DNA of 9,638 nucleotides from SVQP01 sp045594705 (GCA_045594705.1 JAZNZB010000034.1:1-9638); one strand, 5' to 3'. Counted from the stretch's first letter, positions 1 through 7,180 are shown. A program made the numbers and translations. Notes: a model not told the origin generated them from the letters alone.

Positions 1-138
1 TGATATTTGGACTTCGTCCAAGTGATATTTGCTTCGCAAGTTTTCATGGCGAATAGAATATCACTGAAGCCGCAAGGCTTTCATATCACTATCGCGGCAG
101 CGATAATATCACTCCGACGCAGTCGGAATATCACTCAT
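1..138. repeat. Array of short hairpins separated by TGATAT / ATATCA, cut by the left edge
   Basis: Five small stem-loops follow one another. They are TTGGAC/GTCCAA (7-21), TTGC/GCAA (29-39), AAGCC/GGCTT closing a GCAA tetraloop (67-80), TATCGC/GCGATA closing GGCA (90-105), and TCCGAC/GTCGGA (113-127). The stems differ in sequence. The hexamer between them is constant: TGATAT at 1-6 and 23-28, then its reverse complement ATATCA at 58-63, 83-88, 106-111 and 128-133, spaced 22-25 nt. The orientation flips in the unpaired stretch 40-57, so the block is itself roughly an inverted repeat. It has no open frame of note. I read it as a dispersed intergenic repeat. Whether it acts as RNA structure, mobile DNA or a protein-binding site cannot be told from here. 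Confidence 0.8.
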
Positions 139-143
139 ATAGC

Positions 144-192
144 AAAAAGAGAGAGCTTTGCGAAATGTCTTTTCGCATGACTCTCTCTTTTT
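144..192. terminator. Strong bidirectional intrinsic terminator
   Basis: The outer arms AAAAAGAGAGAG (144-155) and CTCTCTCTTTTT (181-192) pair perfectly over 12 bp. A 3-nt internal loop on each side separates them from an inner 7-bp stem (159-165 with 171-177, TGCGAAA/TTTCGCA) with a 5-nt loop. Both strands end in a T-run, so it can stop transcription either way. It sits about 40 nt beyond the stop codon of the minus-strand operon and is its natural terminator. It also insulates that operon from the hairpin array. A short perfect palindrome, CCCCATGGGG at 209-218, lies between the stop codon and the terminator and has no assigned role. Confidence 0.9.
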
Positions 193-230
193 ACCGCTAA
201 TTCATCACCCCCATGGGGCTGACATTTTTC

Positions 231-2144
231 TTATGAAAACGCCTTCGGGTTGACCGATCCCATGCAAACCAAATGCTCGGCACAGGTCGGTCCCTTGGAG
301 AAGATCAGATTATACTTGGCATCGGCATTAACTCTCGTCAGGCGCAGCACCACGCGATTTTCTCCCTTTTGCAGCTTGACGCCCTGTACGTGCACGTTCT
401 CGGCCGTCCATGTGTCGCACGTCTTGCGCTCGGCAATCAATTCCCCGTTGATCCAAAGCGCAAACGGTGCGCTGTGGCCGATCTGCACGCAGCACTCCAT
501 ATCCTCGGGGCAAAGCAGCACGCGCGACAGATATGCCGTGCAAGGGCCTTGGAAGCCAAACAAATCACGCATGGTAAAGCTGTCCTGCTCTTGCACGAAC
601 ACCTCTTCCACGTATTTGCCATTCTCACAGGGAGGTGCAAACAGCTCGGCCTCGGTCAGATACTCCGTATCGGTATCGGGCGCGAAATTGAGATGGAAGC
701 GACGAACCACATCATTGGGATCGCCGTCATGCTGCACACCCGCAAACAAGTGCCAATAATTGGGCACCTTACTGAGTGCCTCTGTGGTGCACTCAGGATC
801 GGTTTTCCAGATAGGCCCCGTTACCTTCCACAAGGCAGCACCCGAAAGGCCAAAGCAATACTCGTAAGTATCCCGATCCAATGCATATCTGACGCTGATT
901 TTGTTGCACTCATACAGCTCACGTGCGTTGGCATCCGGTGTAAAGTGCAGCTCCAGCTGCTTTTGCTGTCCCGGCTCAAAGGTCATCAGCGCGTCCGTCT
1001 TCGTGCCAAGCCCGCAAACTTGCAGCTCGGTGCAAAACGGCTTATAGGTGGTATTGGTCGCGCGCAGGATGACGCGCTTGGTCTGACCCAACGAGATGGA
1101 AGGGCCGTCCGGGTACTCCACCTCAAAGCAAAGCGGATCGCGGTCGTCAAAATCGTACATGACGGGAGGGCCGTCCTCTACCATCTCGCGAGACAGGTAC
1201 GAGCCAAGCTCTGCGATCTCGCAGGCAAGATCGTATACGCTGTCCGAGTGCCCCGGTGACCGTACACCCAGCACAAACTTGACGTCCCCCAGCCCATACT
1301 GTGCGATCAGTGATTTTGCTCCGCGGATCACACCGATCACCGCACCCGCAGTCGCACAGGTACAGTCGGTATCAAAGCCGCAATTCAGCGCCTCCATGGC
1401 GGTTCTGATCAGATCCAAGTCTCCCTTCAGCAGTGCGGCCAGCGTGATACCCACGTTCTGGAACATGTTGGTGCAGTCAGGATGCCCGTATTTATGCAGA
1501 ATGCGTCCGAGCACTGCCTTGACACTGTCGTACTTCTCACACCATGCAACCGTGTCGTTGATCAACTCGCGCAGCTTGCAATCAGCCGGCACAACGCCAA
1601 GCGCCGTGCGGATCAGGCAATCAAGGTCCTCTTCGAAAAAGGCCATTGCCTCCAAGGCTGCAAAAAACTGCTCGGCATACACCGATTCGCCGCTATGATC
1701 CAGCACACCGTCACGCGCAGAGATCTCTGCCGCCTTGGAGGGCTGCACGGGATACAGACAAGCCCAGATCTCACTGCGGATAGGGCAACCCATGCCCTCA
1801 ATATAGAAATCGTTGCAAAAGCGTCCGCTTTCGGGCGGATAAATGCCCTTGGCAAAATTCTTACGCATGATGGCATACTCACCGGGCGAGTAGTCACAAT
1901 TCTCACAAAAGCACTCAAGCAGATCGTACGAAGTGAAATTCTCTCCGTATTTCTTGACCACATCCAGCCAAAGCACCTGCAGATCCAGGTCATCGTTTGG
2001 CAGCATGGTATCGATCATGGTGGGCTTAAAATACAAATCGAGCGGCATTTTGATGCCCTCATAGGGCGCGCCCATGGTACCCGCCACCGTCTTCCCCAGA
2101 AAGCAGCCGTATACCTTATCCAAATATTGCTCGTAAGTGATCAT
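231..2144 (-). CDS. ADP-ribosylglycohydrolase-family protein with long C-terminal beta-rich region
   Basis: This 637-residue protein has no signal peptide and is predicted cytoplasmic. Residues about 5-315 fit the ADP-ribosylglycohydrolase (ARH/DraG) fold, whose members hydrolyse ADP-ribose linkages using two metal ions. Visible motifs are the glycine-spaced N-terminal helix (GCFLGKTVAGTMGAP, 13-27), an N-D-D motif (50-52), a DHSGES loop (149-154), and GFDTDCTCATAGAVIG (256-271), which carries the DTD metal ligands. The position after DTD is Cys261, where Ser or Thr is usual. Residues about 330-637 are not part of the standard domain. They look beta-rich, and the end (about 540-617) has the rhythm of a galactose-binding-like jelly roll (ALWINGELIAE, then a GENRVVLRL strand). 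ATG is at 2144, with an AGGGG site 6 nt before it inside the end of the upstream gene, whose stop is 1 nt away, so translation is probably coupled. The true substrate may be a glycoside rather than ADP-ribose. Confidence 0.85.
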   Translation of the reverse strand: MITYEQYLDKVYGCFLGKTVAGTMGAPYEGIKMPLDLYFKPTMIDTMLPNDDLDLQVLWLDVVKKYGENFTSYDLLECFCENCDYSPGEYAIMRKNFAKGIYPPESGRFCNDFYIEGMGCPIRSEIWACLYPVQPSKAAEISARDGVLDHSGESVYAEQFFAALEAMAFFEEDLDCLIRTALGVVPADCKLRELINDTVAWCEKYDSVKAVLGRILHKYGHPDCTNMFQNVGITLAALLKGDLDLIRTAMEALNCGFDTDCTCATAGAVIGVIRGAKSLIAQYGLGDVKFVLGVRSPGHSDSVYDLACEIAELGSYLSREMVEDGPPVMYDFDDRDPLCFEVEYPDGPSISLGQTKRVILRATNTTYKPFCTELQVCGLGTKTDALMTFEPGQQKQLELHFTPDANARELYECNKISVRYALDRDTYEYCFGLSGAALWKVTGPIWKTDPECTTEALSKVPNYWHLFAGVQHDGDPNDVVRRFHLNFAPDTDTEYLTEAELFAPPCENGKYVEEVFVQEQDSFTMRDLFGFQGPCTAYLSRVLLCPEDMECCVQIGHSAPFALWINGELIAERKTCDTWTAENVHVQGVKLQKGENRVVLRLTRVNADAKYNLIFSKGPTCAEHLVCMGSVNPKAFS

Positions 2145-2145
2145 G

Positions 2146-3939
2146 TCAATCCCCTATCCTTTCCAATGCCCGCTCTAACTGCTCTATAAAGTATGCGGGG
2201 CGGTTGTTGACGTACTTTTTGATGGCGGAATACTCCTTCTGCCATGCCTTGAGATTGTAGCCGTTGCCGATATTGTGTCCCCAGCGGCTGATGTGCCGCT
2301 CCATTTCGGGCTTGATGGCGTTTGCGCCCGTGCTCAGCTCGGCAAGCAGCAGCTCTGCCGACTCTGCAGAGGCCATCTTGCGGCAGACCTGCTCGAAATC
2401 TGCGCGGAATTCGTCGTTTTCAAGGCAATACGCCAGCATGCATTGCAGCCCCAGCGAATCGGGATACATGCGCTCCTCTCCCTTGTAGGAATACAGATCG
2501 TGATAGTCCACGAAATTGCCCAGCATGCGGTAGAAGCTGTCCACCTCGGGGGTGGTATCCAGCTCGGGATTGAGGTGTGCGGAATCGTATCTGCCAAGTC
2601 CCAGATCAAGGTCGCGGGTCATAAATCTCCACTTGCCGTCCGTGATCTCAATGCCCTCGACGGGCGCACCGGTATAACGCCACAGCTTGACGTTATTGTG
2701 CGGCCAGTCGTGATTGGAGGTATAAAGATTGAGCGCGCAATATTCGGCAAAGCTGTGCAGGTCCACAAGGGAGGCAAGCGTGTCGAAATAAGAGGCGTTG
2801 CCCTTTTTCTGTGCCATTGCCACCTTATCGCAGATGGTCTCCCACGCGGCAAGCTCGTCCGCGTTTTCGCTGTCGTAATAGAACCAATCCCCGTCAAAGC
2901 GGCCGCCGCGCGAGGTGTCCAGCTCGCTCTTGACCACTACCACGTCGTCGTCAGACACACCGTACACGCGCTTGACGTAGTCCTCGTTCATGTTCTCCTT
3001 CATGTCTAAGATGCCGTAATACTCACCGTTGACGTACACCACGGCAAACGCGGAGCAGGCATAATCCAGAGTATCCGTGACGTGCGCGGCAAAATTGTTG
3101 ACTGCGTTATCGCGGAGCAGCGAGGCGTGCAGCGGATCACAGGAATTGTGCAGAAGAGAGTCGTTGCCGCCGTTGCGTAAAATCAGACTGTCGTATCTGT
3201 CTAAGACCTCGCCTGCGTCCTTGCCCGCGCGCACCACGCGATCTTCGAAGAAGGCGTAGCGGAAGGTGCCCGTGCCCTCGTAAACATCGGTATCGTAGTA
3301 GCCGGTCTTACGCGCAATGATCTTGAACGACTTTTGCGAAAGCGCACGCGACGAGCCGCCGAAGATGCGCATGCCGCCATCCTGCGAGATCACTCTCTCA
3401 CCCGCGGGCGTCATGATCTCTACGTGCGTGGGCATTTCCAATTTTTCGGTATAACGGGAGCAAAGCTGATCAAAATCGTCGGGCTCAAGCGTCAGAGACA
3501 CGGTGTAAAGTGCCGCGCGCTGGTCGTTTGCCTTGATATACGTATGCGTGACCACCTTGCCCACGATCTTGCCGTCCGAATCAAAGCAAGCCGCGCGGAT
3601 GACGGTCGCATCCTTACCGGGCACGCTGATGCTATCCTCTGCCGCCTTGGATTTCTTTGTGGGCACGCTGCCGTCAGTGGTGTAACGCACGGTATAGTCC
3701 GTGCCCTCGGGAGCCGTGAGCGTCAGCTGCTCGGACGATTTGTAAAGTCCGCCCGCCAAAGAGAACACGGGATCGGTCAGATTGATCGGCTGCGCGGGCT
3801 CGGTCTGCTCCTCGGACACGGGCCGGGTCGTGATAATCTCCTCCGAGGTGGTCTGCTCTGGCTCGCCATCGTTGTTGCAGGACGCAAGCACGCCCAGAAT
3901 CATGATACAGAAAAGCAGTAAGGAAAGAATTCTTTTCAT
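2146..3939 (-). CDS. CotH kinase-family lipoprotein with chitobiase-like C-terminal-type domain
   Basis: The 597-residue protein starts at the second in-frame ATG. Only this start has a ribosome site (AAGGTGG, 7 nt upstream) and gives a proper lipoprotein signal, MKRILSLLLF followed by the lipobox LASC with Cys21. A Thr/Glu-rich linker follows. Residues about 59-134 fit a CHB_HEX_C_1 domain (YTTDGSVPT). Residues about 145-450 fit CotH, the atypical protein kinase fold known from spore-coat and secreted-effector kinases. Motifs include GGMRIFGGSSR (188-198), QKSFKI (202-207), LILRNGGND (252-260), YVNGEYYGILDMKEN (302-316), NHDWPHNN (409-416) and RDLDLGLG (442-449). The D-x4-N spacing in NHDWPHNN (D411, N416) matches a kinase catalytic loop, and DLDLG matches the metal-binding Asp site. 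It is therefore probably active and anchored on the outer membrane face. Many CotH proteins in gut Clostridia are surface proteins not linked to sporulation, so I assign no symbol. It is the first gene of the operon. Confidence 0.88.
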   Translation of the reverse strand: MKRILSLLLFCIMILGVLASCNNDGEPEQTTSEEIITTRPVSEEQTEPAQPINLTDPVFSLAGGLYKSSEQLTLTAPEGTDYTVRYTTDGSVPTKKSKAAEDSISVPGKDATVIRAACFDSDGKIVGKVVTHTYIKANDQRAALYTVSLTLEPDDFDQLCSRYTEKLEMPTHVEIMTPAGERVISQDGGMRIFGGSSRALSQKSFKIIARKTGYYDTDVYEGTGTFRYAFFEDRVVRAGKDAGEVLDRYDSLILRNGGNDSLLHNSCDPLHASLLRDNAVNNFAAHVTDTLDYACSAFAVVYVNGEYYGILDMKENMNEDYVKRVYGVSDDDVVVVKSELDTSRGGRFDGDWFYYDSENADELAAWETICDKVAMAQKKGNASYFDTLASLVDLHSFAEYCALNLYTSNHDWPHNNVKLWRYTGAPVEGIEITDGKWRFMTRDLDLGLGRYDSAHLNPELDTTPEVDSFYRMLGNFVDYHDLYSYKGEERMYPDSLGLQCMLAYCLENDEFRADFEQVCRKMASAESAELLLAELSTGANAIKPEMERHISRWGHNIGNGYNLKAWQKEYSAIKKYVNNRPAYFIEQLERALERIGD

Positions 3940-3944
3940 ATTGA

Positions 3945-3954
3945 CACCACCTTT
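3945..3954 (-). promoter_or_regulatory. Ribosome binding site deciding the CotH-family start
   Basis: The minus strand reads AAAGGTGGTG, with the AAGGTGG core at 3947-3953, 7 nt before the ATG at 3939. An in-frame ATG at 3975 would overlap the -10 box of the operon's own promoter and would bury the signal peptide behind 12 charged residues. It is therefore not the start. Confidence 0.85.
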
Positions 3955-3973
3955 TTCGTATTTTCTCAATTTC

Positions 3974-4003
3974 ATTGTACCACACTTTTTCTCTGTTTGG
4001 CAA
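3974..4003 (-). promoter_or_regulatory. Sigma-A promoter for the CotH/ARH operon
   Basis: On the minus strand the -35 is TTGCCA (3998-4003), the spacer is 18 nt, and the -10 is TACAAT (3974-3979). Predicted transcription starts near 3967, giving a leader of about 28 nt that contains only the ribosome binding site. There is no room for a riboswitch. Confidence 0.75.
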
Positions 4004-4049
4004 GCTTTGAAAAAATGTTCACAAAAAATTGTAAATTGCCCGTCGCCTA

Positions 4050-4078
4050 TTGCGTTTCCCGCTTTTATTTGTTATAAT
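4050..4078 (+). promoter_or_regulatory. Sigma-A promoter for the DUF5722/corrinoid operon
   Basis: The -35 is TTGCGT (4050-4055), the spacer is 17 nt, and the -10 is a consensus TATAAT (4073-4078). The expected start is near 4085, leaving a leader of about 28 nt. The -10 overlaps a small inverted repeat, ATAAT-GA-ATTAT (4074-4085), which could be an operator or simply AT-rich chance. With no internal terminators seen, this promoter probably drives everything to the right edge. The two divergent promoters lie about 50 nt apart and could be co-regulated. Confidence 0.8.
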
Positions 4079-4100
4079 GAATTATCACTATAAATACAAC

Positions 4101-4106
4101 GGGAGG
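4101..4106 (+). promoter_or_regulatory. Ribosome binding site for the DUF5722-type gene
   Basis: GGGAGG lies 6 nt before the ATG at 4113. The same frame is open back to a TTG at 4050, but that codon is part of the -35 box and cannot be in the mRNA. This settles the start at 4113. Confidence 0.85.
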
Positions 4107-4112
4107 CCGCAT

Positions 4113-5564
4113 ATGAAGATTTTACGCATCGTCACGGATAACGACCAAATCCGCTTTGATACGGATACCGACGCGAGTGTGCAGATCACCGCTTATCGCA
4201 GCGCATTCTGCCTTGAAGCACCCGTATTCACCGCGACCGCTACGGCCAAAAACGGCACCTTTACGCTGCCCCTGAACGTGGGCGGCTGCGACGGCAGATT
4301 CCTTTACTACCGCGCAAGCGTTGACGGCGCGGATTGCGAGGGCGCATGCTACGTAGAGGACATGGGTGCGTCTCTTCGCGACATGCCCTACCCCGTGACC
4401 GAGAGCAAAAAGGGCTTGCAGGTCACCATGGTGCACGACGCCATCAACTTAGGCGTCAAGCACGCGGCGCTCAACGTCAACTTGGGCTCGTTTCTGTGGG
4501 TCGAGCCCGTGGAGGGCGACACCATTCCCTACGACTTTGACGGTGAGACCTTTTATTTCCGCAAATCGGTCGTTGAAGATAACGACGCACGCGTACGCGA
4601 GCTGACCGATGCAGGCGTGATCATTACCTACATTCTGCTCAACTCCCACACCTGGGGCTGGGTGCAGACCCCCGACGATCTTTGGGAGATCATCAAGCAC
4701 CCCGGCTTTTGCGAGGGCGGCAGAATCTCGGCCTTCAATCTGCATAACGAGCGTGCCGTGCGCTACTATATGGCATGGGTCGCCTTTCTGACTGACCGCT
4801 ACACGCTGGACGGTGCACCTTACGGCCGCGCTGTGGGTCACATCGTGGGCAACGAGGTCAACTCGGGCTTTGAATGGTGCAACATGGGCGAGGTAAGTAT
4901 GGAGCAGTACGTTTACGACTACACCGCCTCCCTGCGCCTTTGCTGGCAGGTCTCCACCTCCATCTGGTCGGGCGCGCGCACCTATATCTCGCTTGACCAC
5001 TTCTGGACGGGCTCTAACTTTGATGCTAACCCCAACCGCTTCTACGGCTCCAAATTCGTGCTCGAGGAGCTTGTGCGCCTTGGCAAGACCGAGGGCGAGA
5101 TCGGCTGGAACGTGGCGCACCACCCCTACCCCGAAAATCTCAACTTCCCCGATTTCTGGAACGATGCCTCTGCGACCGACGACGAGAACACCTACCGCAT
5201 CACCTTCAAGAACCTTGAGGTGCTGGCGCAGTTCCTTTACAAGGAAGAATGTCTGTTCAAGGGGGAAAGACGCCGCATCATTCTCTCCGAGCAGGGCTTC
5301 AATTCGCACAACACCGCCACCAGCGAGGTACTGCAGGCTATGGCCTACGGCAAGGCTTACCGCAAGGTGATGGAGATCCCCGAGATCGACAGCTTTATTC
5401 TGCACGCGCATGGGGACAACAAGGGCGAATTCGGTCTCAACCTCGGTCTTTGGCGTCGCAGACCCGAAAGCAGCGTGCCCGATACCCCCAAGCCCATCTA
5501 TTACGTTTTCAGAGACATTGACAAAAAGGATGAGAAGGGCGTTTACCATTGGCAAAGATATTGA
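4113..5564 (+). CDS. DUF5722-type putative glycoside hydrolase (TIM-barrel, clan GH-A-like)
   Basis: The 483-residue protein has no signal peptide and is predicted cytoplasmic. Residues about 1-95 look like a small beta-domain. From about 100 the sequence resembles the DUF5722 family (my recognition, not a search result), with the features of a clan GH-A (beta/alpha)8 barrel. GNEVN (247-250, candidate acid/base Glu248) sits where strand 4 ends. HHPYPEN (336-342) fits the strand-6 histidine/tyrosine region. LSEQGFNS (391-398, candidate nucleophile Glu393) fits strand 7. The reaction would be retaining hydrolysis of a glycosidic bond, but the substrate is unknown. It is the first gene of the operon, with its own promoter, and is followed after 16 nt by the phosphoesterase-like gene. 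A cytoplasmic location suggests it acts on an imported oligosaccharide or glycoside. The DUF5722 call is good; the enzymatic role is inferred from the two glutamates. Confidence 0.8.
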   Translation: MKILRIVTDNDQIRFDTDTDASVQITAYRSAFCLEAPVFTATATAKNGTFTLPLNVGGCDGRFLYYRASVDGADCEGACYVEDMGASLRDMPYPVTESKKGLQVTMVHDAINLGVKHAALNVNLGSFLWVEPVEGDTIPYDFDGETFYFRKSVVEDNDARVRELTDAGVIITYILLNSHTWGWVQTPDDLWEIIKHPGFCEGGRISAFNLHNERAVRYYMAWVAFLTDRYTLDGAPYGRAVGHIVGNEVNSGFEWCNMGEVSMEQYVYDYTASLRLCWQVSTSIWSGARTYISLDHFWTGSNFDANPNRFYGSKFVLEELVRLGKTEGEIGWNVAHHPYPENLNFPDFWNDASATDDENTYRITFKNLEVLAQFLYKEECLFKGERRRIILSEQGFNSHNTATSEVLQAMAYGKAYRKVMEIPEIDSFILHAHGDNKGEFGLNLGLWRRRPESSVPDTPKPIYYVFRDIDKKDEKGVYHWQRY

Positions 5565-5580
5565 TTGACAGGAGCTTTTT

Positions 5581-7161
5581 ATGAAACGATTACTCACTCT
5601 TTTGCTGTGCACCTGCCTGCTTTTAAGCACCGGCATGCTGCTCGCGGTCAGTGCCTCTGAGCAAAGCGCAGCGCAATCCACCGAGGAATTCACCGAGTCG
5701 CAATCCGAATCGCAATCCGAGTCGCAATCCGAATCGCAATCCGAGGTGCAAACACAGGATACCACGGGCTATACCGTGTCCCCTCTGAGTCTCTCTTATT
5801 TACCCAGCGACAGCGGCCACGGCTACGGCTCCGGCTCGTTTTATATGACACTGCCCGCAAGCAATAATGTTTCCTCCTATGCACTTTGCTGGGGCGACGC
5901 GCAGGGCAACCGCCTTGCAGGCTACACTCCCATTATGCAAGGATCGGTGACAGGTGAGCTCAATTACGTGCTCGCCGCCGCCAACGACCCCTTCACCGTG
6001 CCCCAAAATGCCAAATGTATCCTTGGCTATACCTACAGCGAGACTTGGGGCGAATGCAAGACCCCCTGCCGCTTTGAGCTGAGCAATGTCAAGCTCCCCA
6101 CCACAGGCAATAAGATCGCTGAGTTCGTGGTCATTTCCGACACGCATGTGGGCCGAGACAAAACTGCACAGACCAATTTTTCCAATATGCTCAAGGACGT
6201 CAAGGCAACCGCACCGGGGGCTCAGGCCATTTTGGTCGTCGGCTCTTCGGTAGATGCCGCCGAGGACGAATTCTACGCGCTCTTTGATCAGCTTTACGCC
6301 AAGGTAGCGGGACTTCCTCCCATTTACCGTGCGATCGGCACGCATGAATTTCTGACTAAGAACTCGTATCAATACGACTCCGCTGCGCATGCTGCCAATT
6401 TGAAGAAGTTCTTGGATCACAGCAAATTCCCGAACAATACAAAGCCTACCACACCCTACTACACCTTCGTTTTGGGCGGCTGCCCCATGGTTGTGATGGG
6501 CGCAGACTCCTACCTGAACGGAAACGCCGTTTATTCGCAAGCGCAGCTTTCCTGGCTCAAATCAATCCTCTCCGCCGCCGATCCCGATAAACCTGTTTTC
6601 ATCTTCATGCACGAGCCCTTACCCAATACCGTTTCCGGCACGTCTGATGCGCTGGGAATGGGAGACGTGTATAACTTCCTGGAGATACAGAATATTTTCG
6701 AGCAATATGAAAATCTGGTCATCTTCAGCGGACATACGCACATGTCGATGGATGAACGCTATACCATGCACCAGTTCAAGGGGGGTGCAAGACTCTTCAA
6801 TACCGCATCGGTTGCGCATCTGTGGGCTGTGGAGCAAGGAGGAGGCTACGAGCTTCCCGGCAGTCAGGGCTATTACGTCACTATCTATGAAAATGCAGTC
6901 ATGGTGCGCGGCAGAGACTTTACAACCGGACAATGGCTTGGGGAGGCAGAGCATTTATTCATTCCCAAAAAGCCCGAGCCCATCACCTCTCCCCCTGTCA
7001 CCTCAACAGCTACCACAACCGCACAAACCGAGGCGGAGACAGAGCCCGTGGAGGATACAAGCCTTGGCGACCTCATCCCGCCCATGATGATCCTTGCCAC
7101 CATGGTGGTCATCGTATTTATTCTCGTTTTCAGAAAGCCCAAATCTCAGGATTCAGAATAA
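5581..7161 (+). CDS. Exported, membrane-anchored calcineurin-like phosphoesterase with degenerate metal site
   Basis: This is a 526-residue protein. Residues 1-26 are a signal peptide (Lys-Arg, a Leu-rich core, then AVSASE). A Ser/Gln/Glu low-complexity linker made of a perfect tandem repeat follows (about 39-56). A beta-rich Ig-like region covers about 62-170, and a metallophosphoesterase domain covers about 180-450. A Thr/Pro/Glu stalk (463-496) leads to one transmembrane helix (about 499-517) ending in RKPK. It is therefore an extracytoplasmic protein held by a C-terminal anchor. Metal motifs seen are SDTH (186-189), MHEP (343-346) and GHTH (384-387). The usual GDxxD is GSSVD (221-225), losing the metal-bridging Asp. 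The usual GNHE is GTHE (253-256), losing the Asn ligand. Activity may be lost or altered. ATG follows AGGAG by 6 nt. It lies in the same operon as cytoplasmic corrinoid enzymes, an odd pairing. Confidence 0.87.
   Translation: MKRLLTLLLCTCLLLSTGMLLAVSASEQSAAQSTEEFTESQSESQSESQSESQSEVQTQDTTGYTVSPLSLSYLPSDSGHGYGSGSFYMTLPASNNVSSYALCWGDAQGNRLAGYTPIMQGSVTGELNYVLAAANDPFTVPQNAKCILGYTYSETWGECKTPCRFELSNVKLPTTGNKIAEFVVISDTHVGRDKTAQTNFSNMLKDVKATAPGAQAILVVGSSVDAAEDEFYALFDQLYAKVAGLPPIYRAIGTHEFLTKNSYQYDSAAHAANLKKFLDHSKFPNNTKPTTPYYTFVLGGCPMVVMGADSYLNGNAVYSQAQLSWLKSILSAADPDKPVFIFMHEPLPNTVSGTSDALGMGDVYNFLEIQNIFEQYENLVIFSGHTHMSMDERYTMHQFKGGARLFNTASVAHLWAVEQGGGYELPGSQGYYVTIYENAVMVRGRDFTTGQWLGEAEHLFIPKKPEPITSPPVTSTATTTAQTEAETEPVEDTSLGDLIPPMMILATMVVIVFILVFRKPKSQDSE
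5698..5745 (+). repeat. Four tandem 12-bp units encoding SQSE
   Basis: Four consecutive copies of TCGCAATCCGAR encode (Ser-Gln-Ser-Glu)x4 just after the signal peptide of the phosphoesterase-like protein. Units differ only at the last base (GAA, GAG, GAA, GAG). The near-identity of the DNA suggests recent slippage or expansion, so linker length may vary between strains without breaking the frame. Confidence 0.9.
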
Positions 7162-7168
7162 TTGATAT

Positions 7169-7174
7169 AAGGAG
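7169..7174 (+). promoter_or_regulatory. Ribosome binding site choosing the second of two ATG codons
   Basis: AAGGAG is followed by ATGATG at 7178 and 7181. The first ATG would leave a 3-nt spacing and the second leaves 6 nt, as seen for the neighbouring genes. The second is therefore preferred; the difference is a single Met. Confidence 0.7.
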
Positions 7175-7180
7175 TATATG

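Noticed and set aside
1..138. Possible CRISPR array
   Set aside because: The only constant element is 6 nt and it changes orientation. Intervening segments are self-complementary hairpins, and spacing is 22-25 nt with no 24-37 nt direct repeat.
273..1259. Plus-strand open frame of 328 codons opposite the ARH-family gene
   Set aside because: Fully antisense to a gene with clear ARH motifs. The protein shows no recognisable domain and is a mirror of that gene's codon use.
3940..3975. 12-residue N-terminal extension of the CotH-family lipoprotein
   Set aside because: Its ATG overlaps the -10 box, and the extension would displace a normal lipoprotein signal peptide.
4016..4023. TGTTCACA as a possible operator between the divergent promoters
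   Set aside because: Only a 3-bp inverted repeat in an A/T-rich stretch, with no second copy seen; chance is a sufficient explanation.
4050..4112. N-terminal extension of the DUF5722-type protein from TTG 4050, with a short hydrophobic run that could mimic a signal peptide
   Set aside because: The TTG is in the -35 box and the extension crosses the -10 box and the ribosome site, so it is not translated.
4449..5765. Minus-strand open frame of 438 codons across the DUF5722-type gene and the start of the phosphoesterase-like gene
   Set aside because: It spans two real genes in antisense. Its start region is only the reverse of the 12-bp repeat (SDCD-type low complexity), and no domain is visible.
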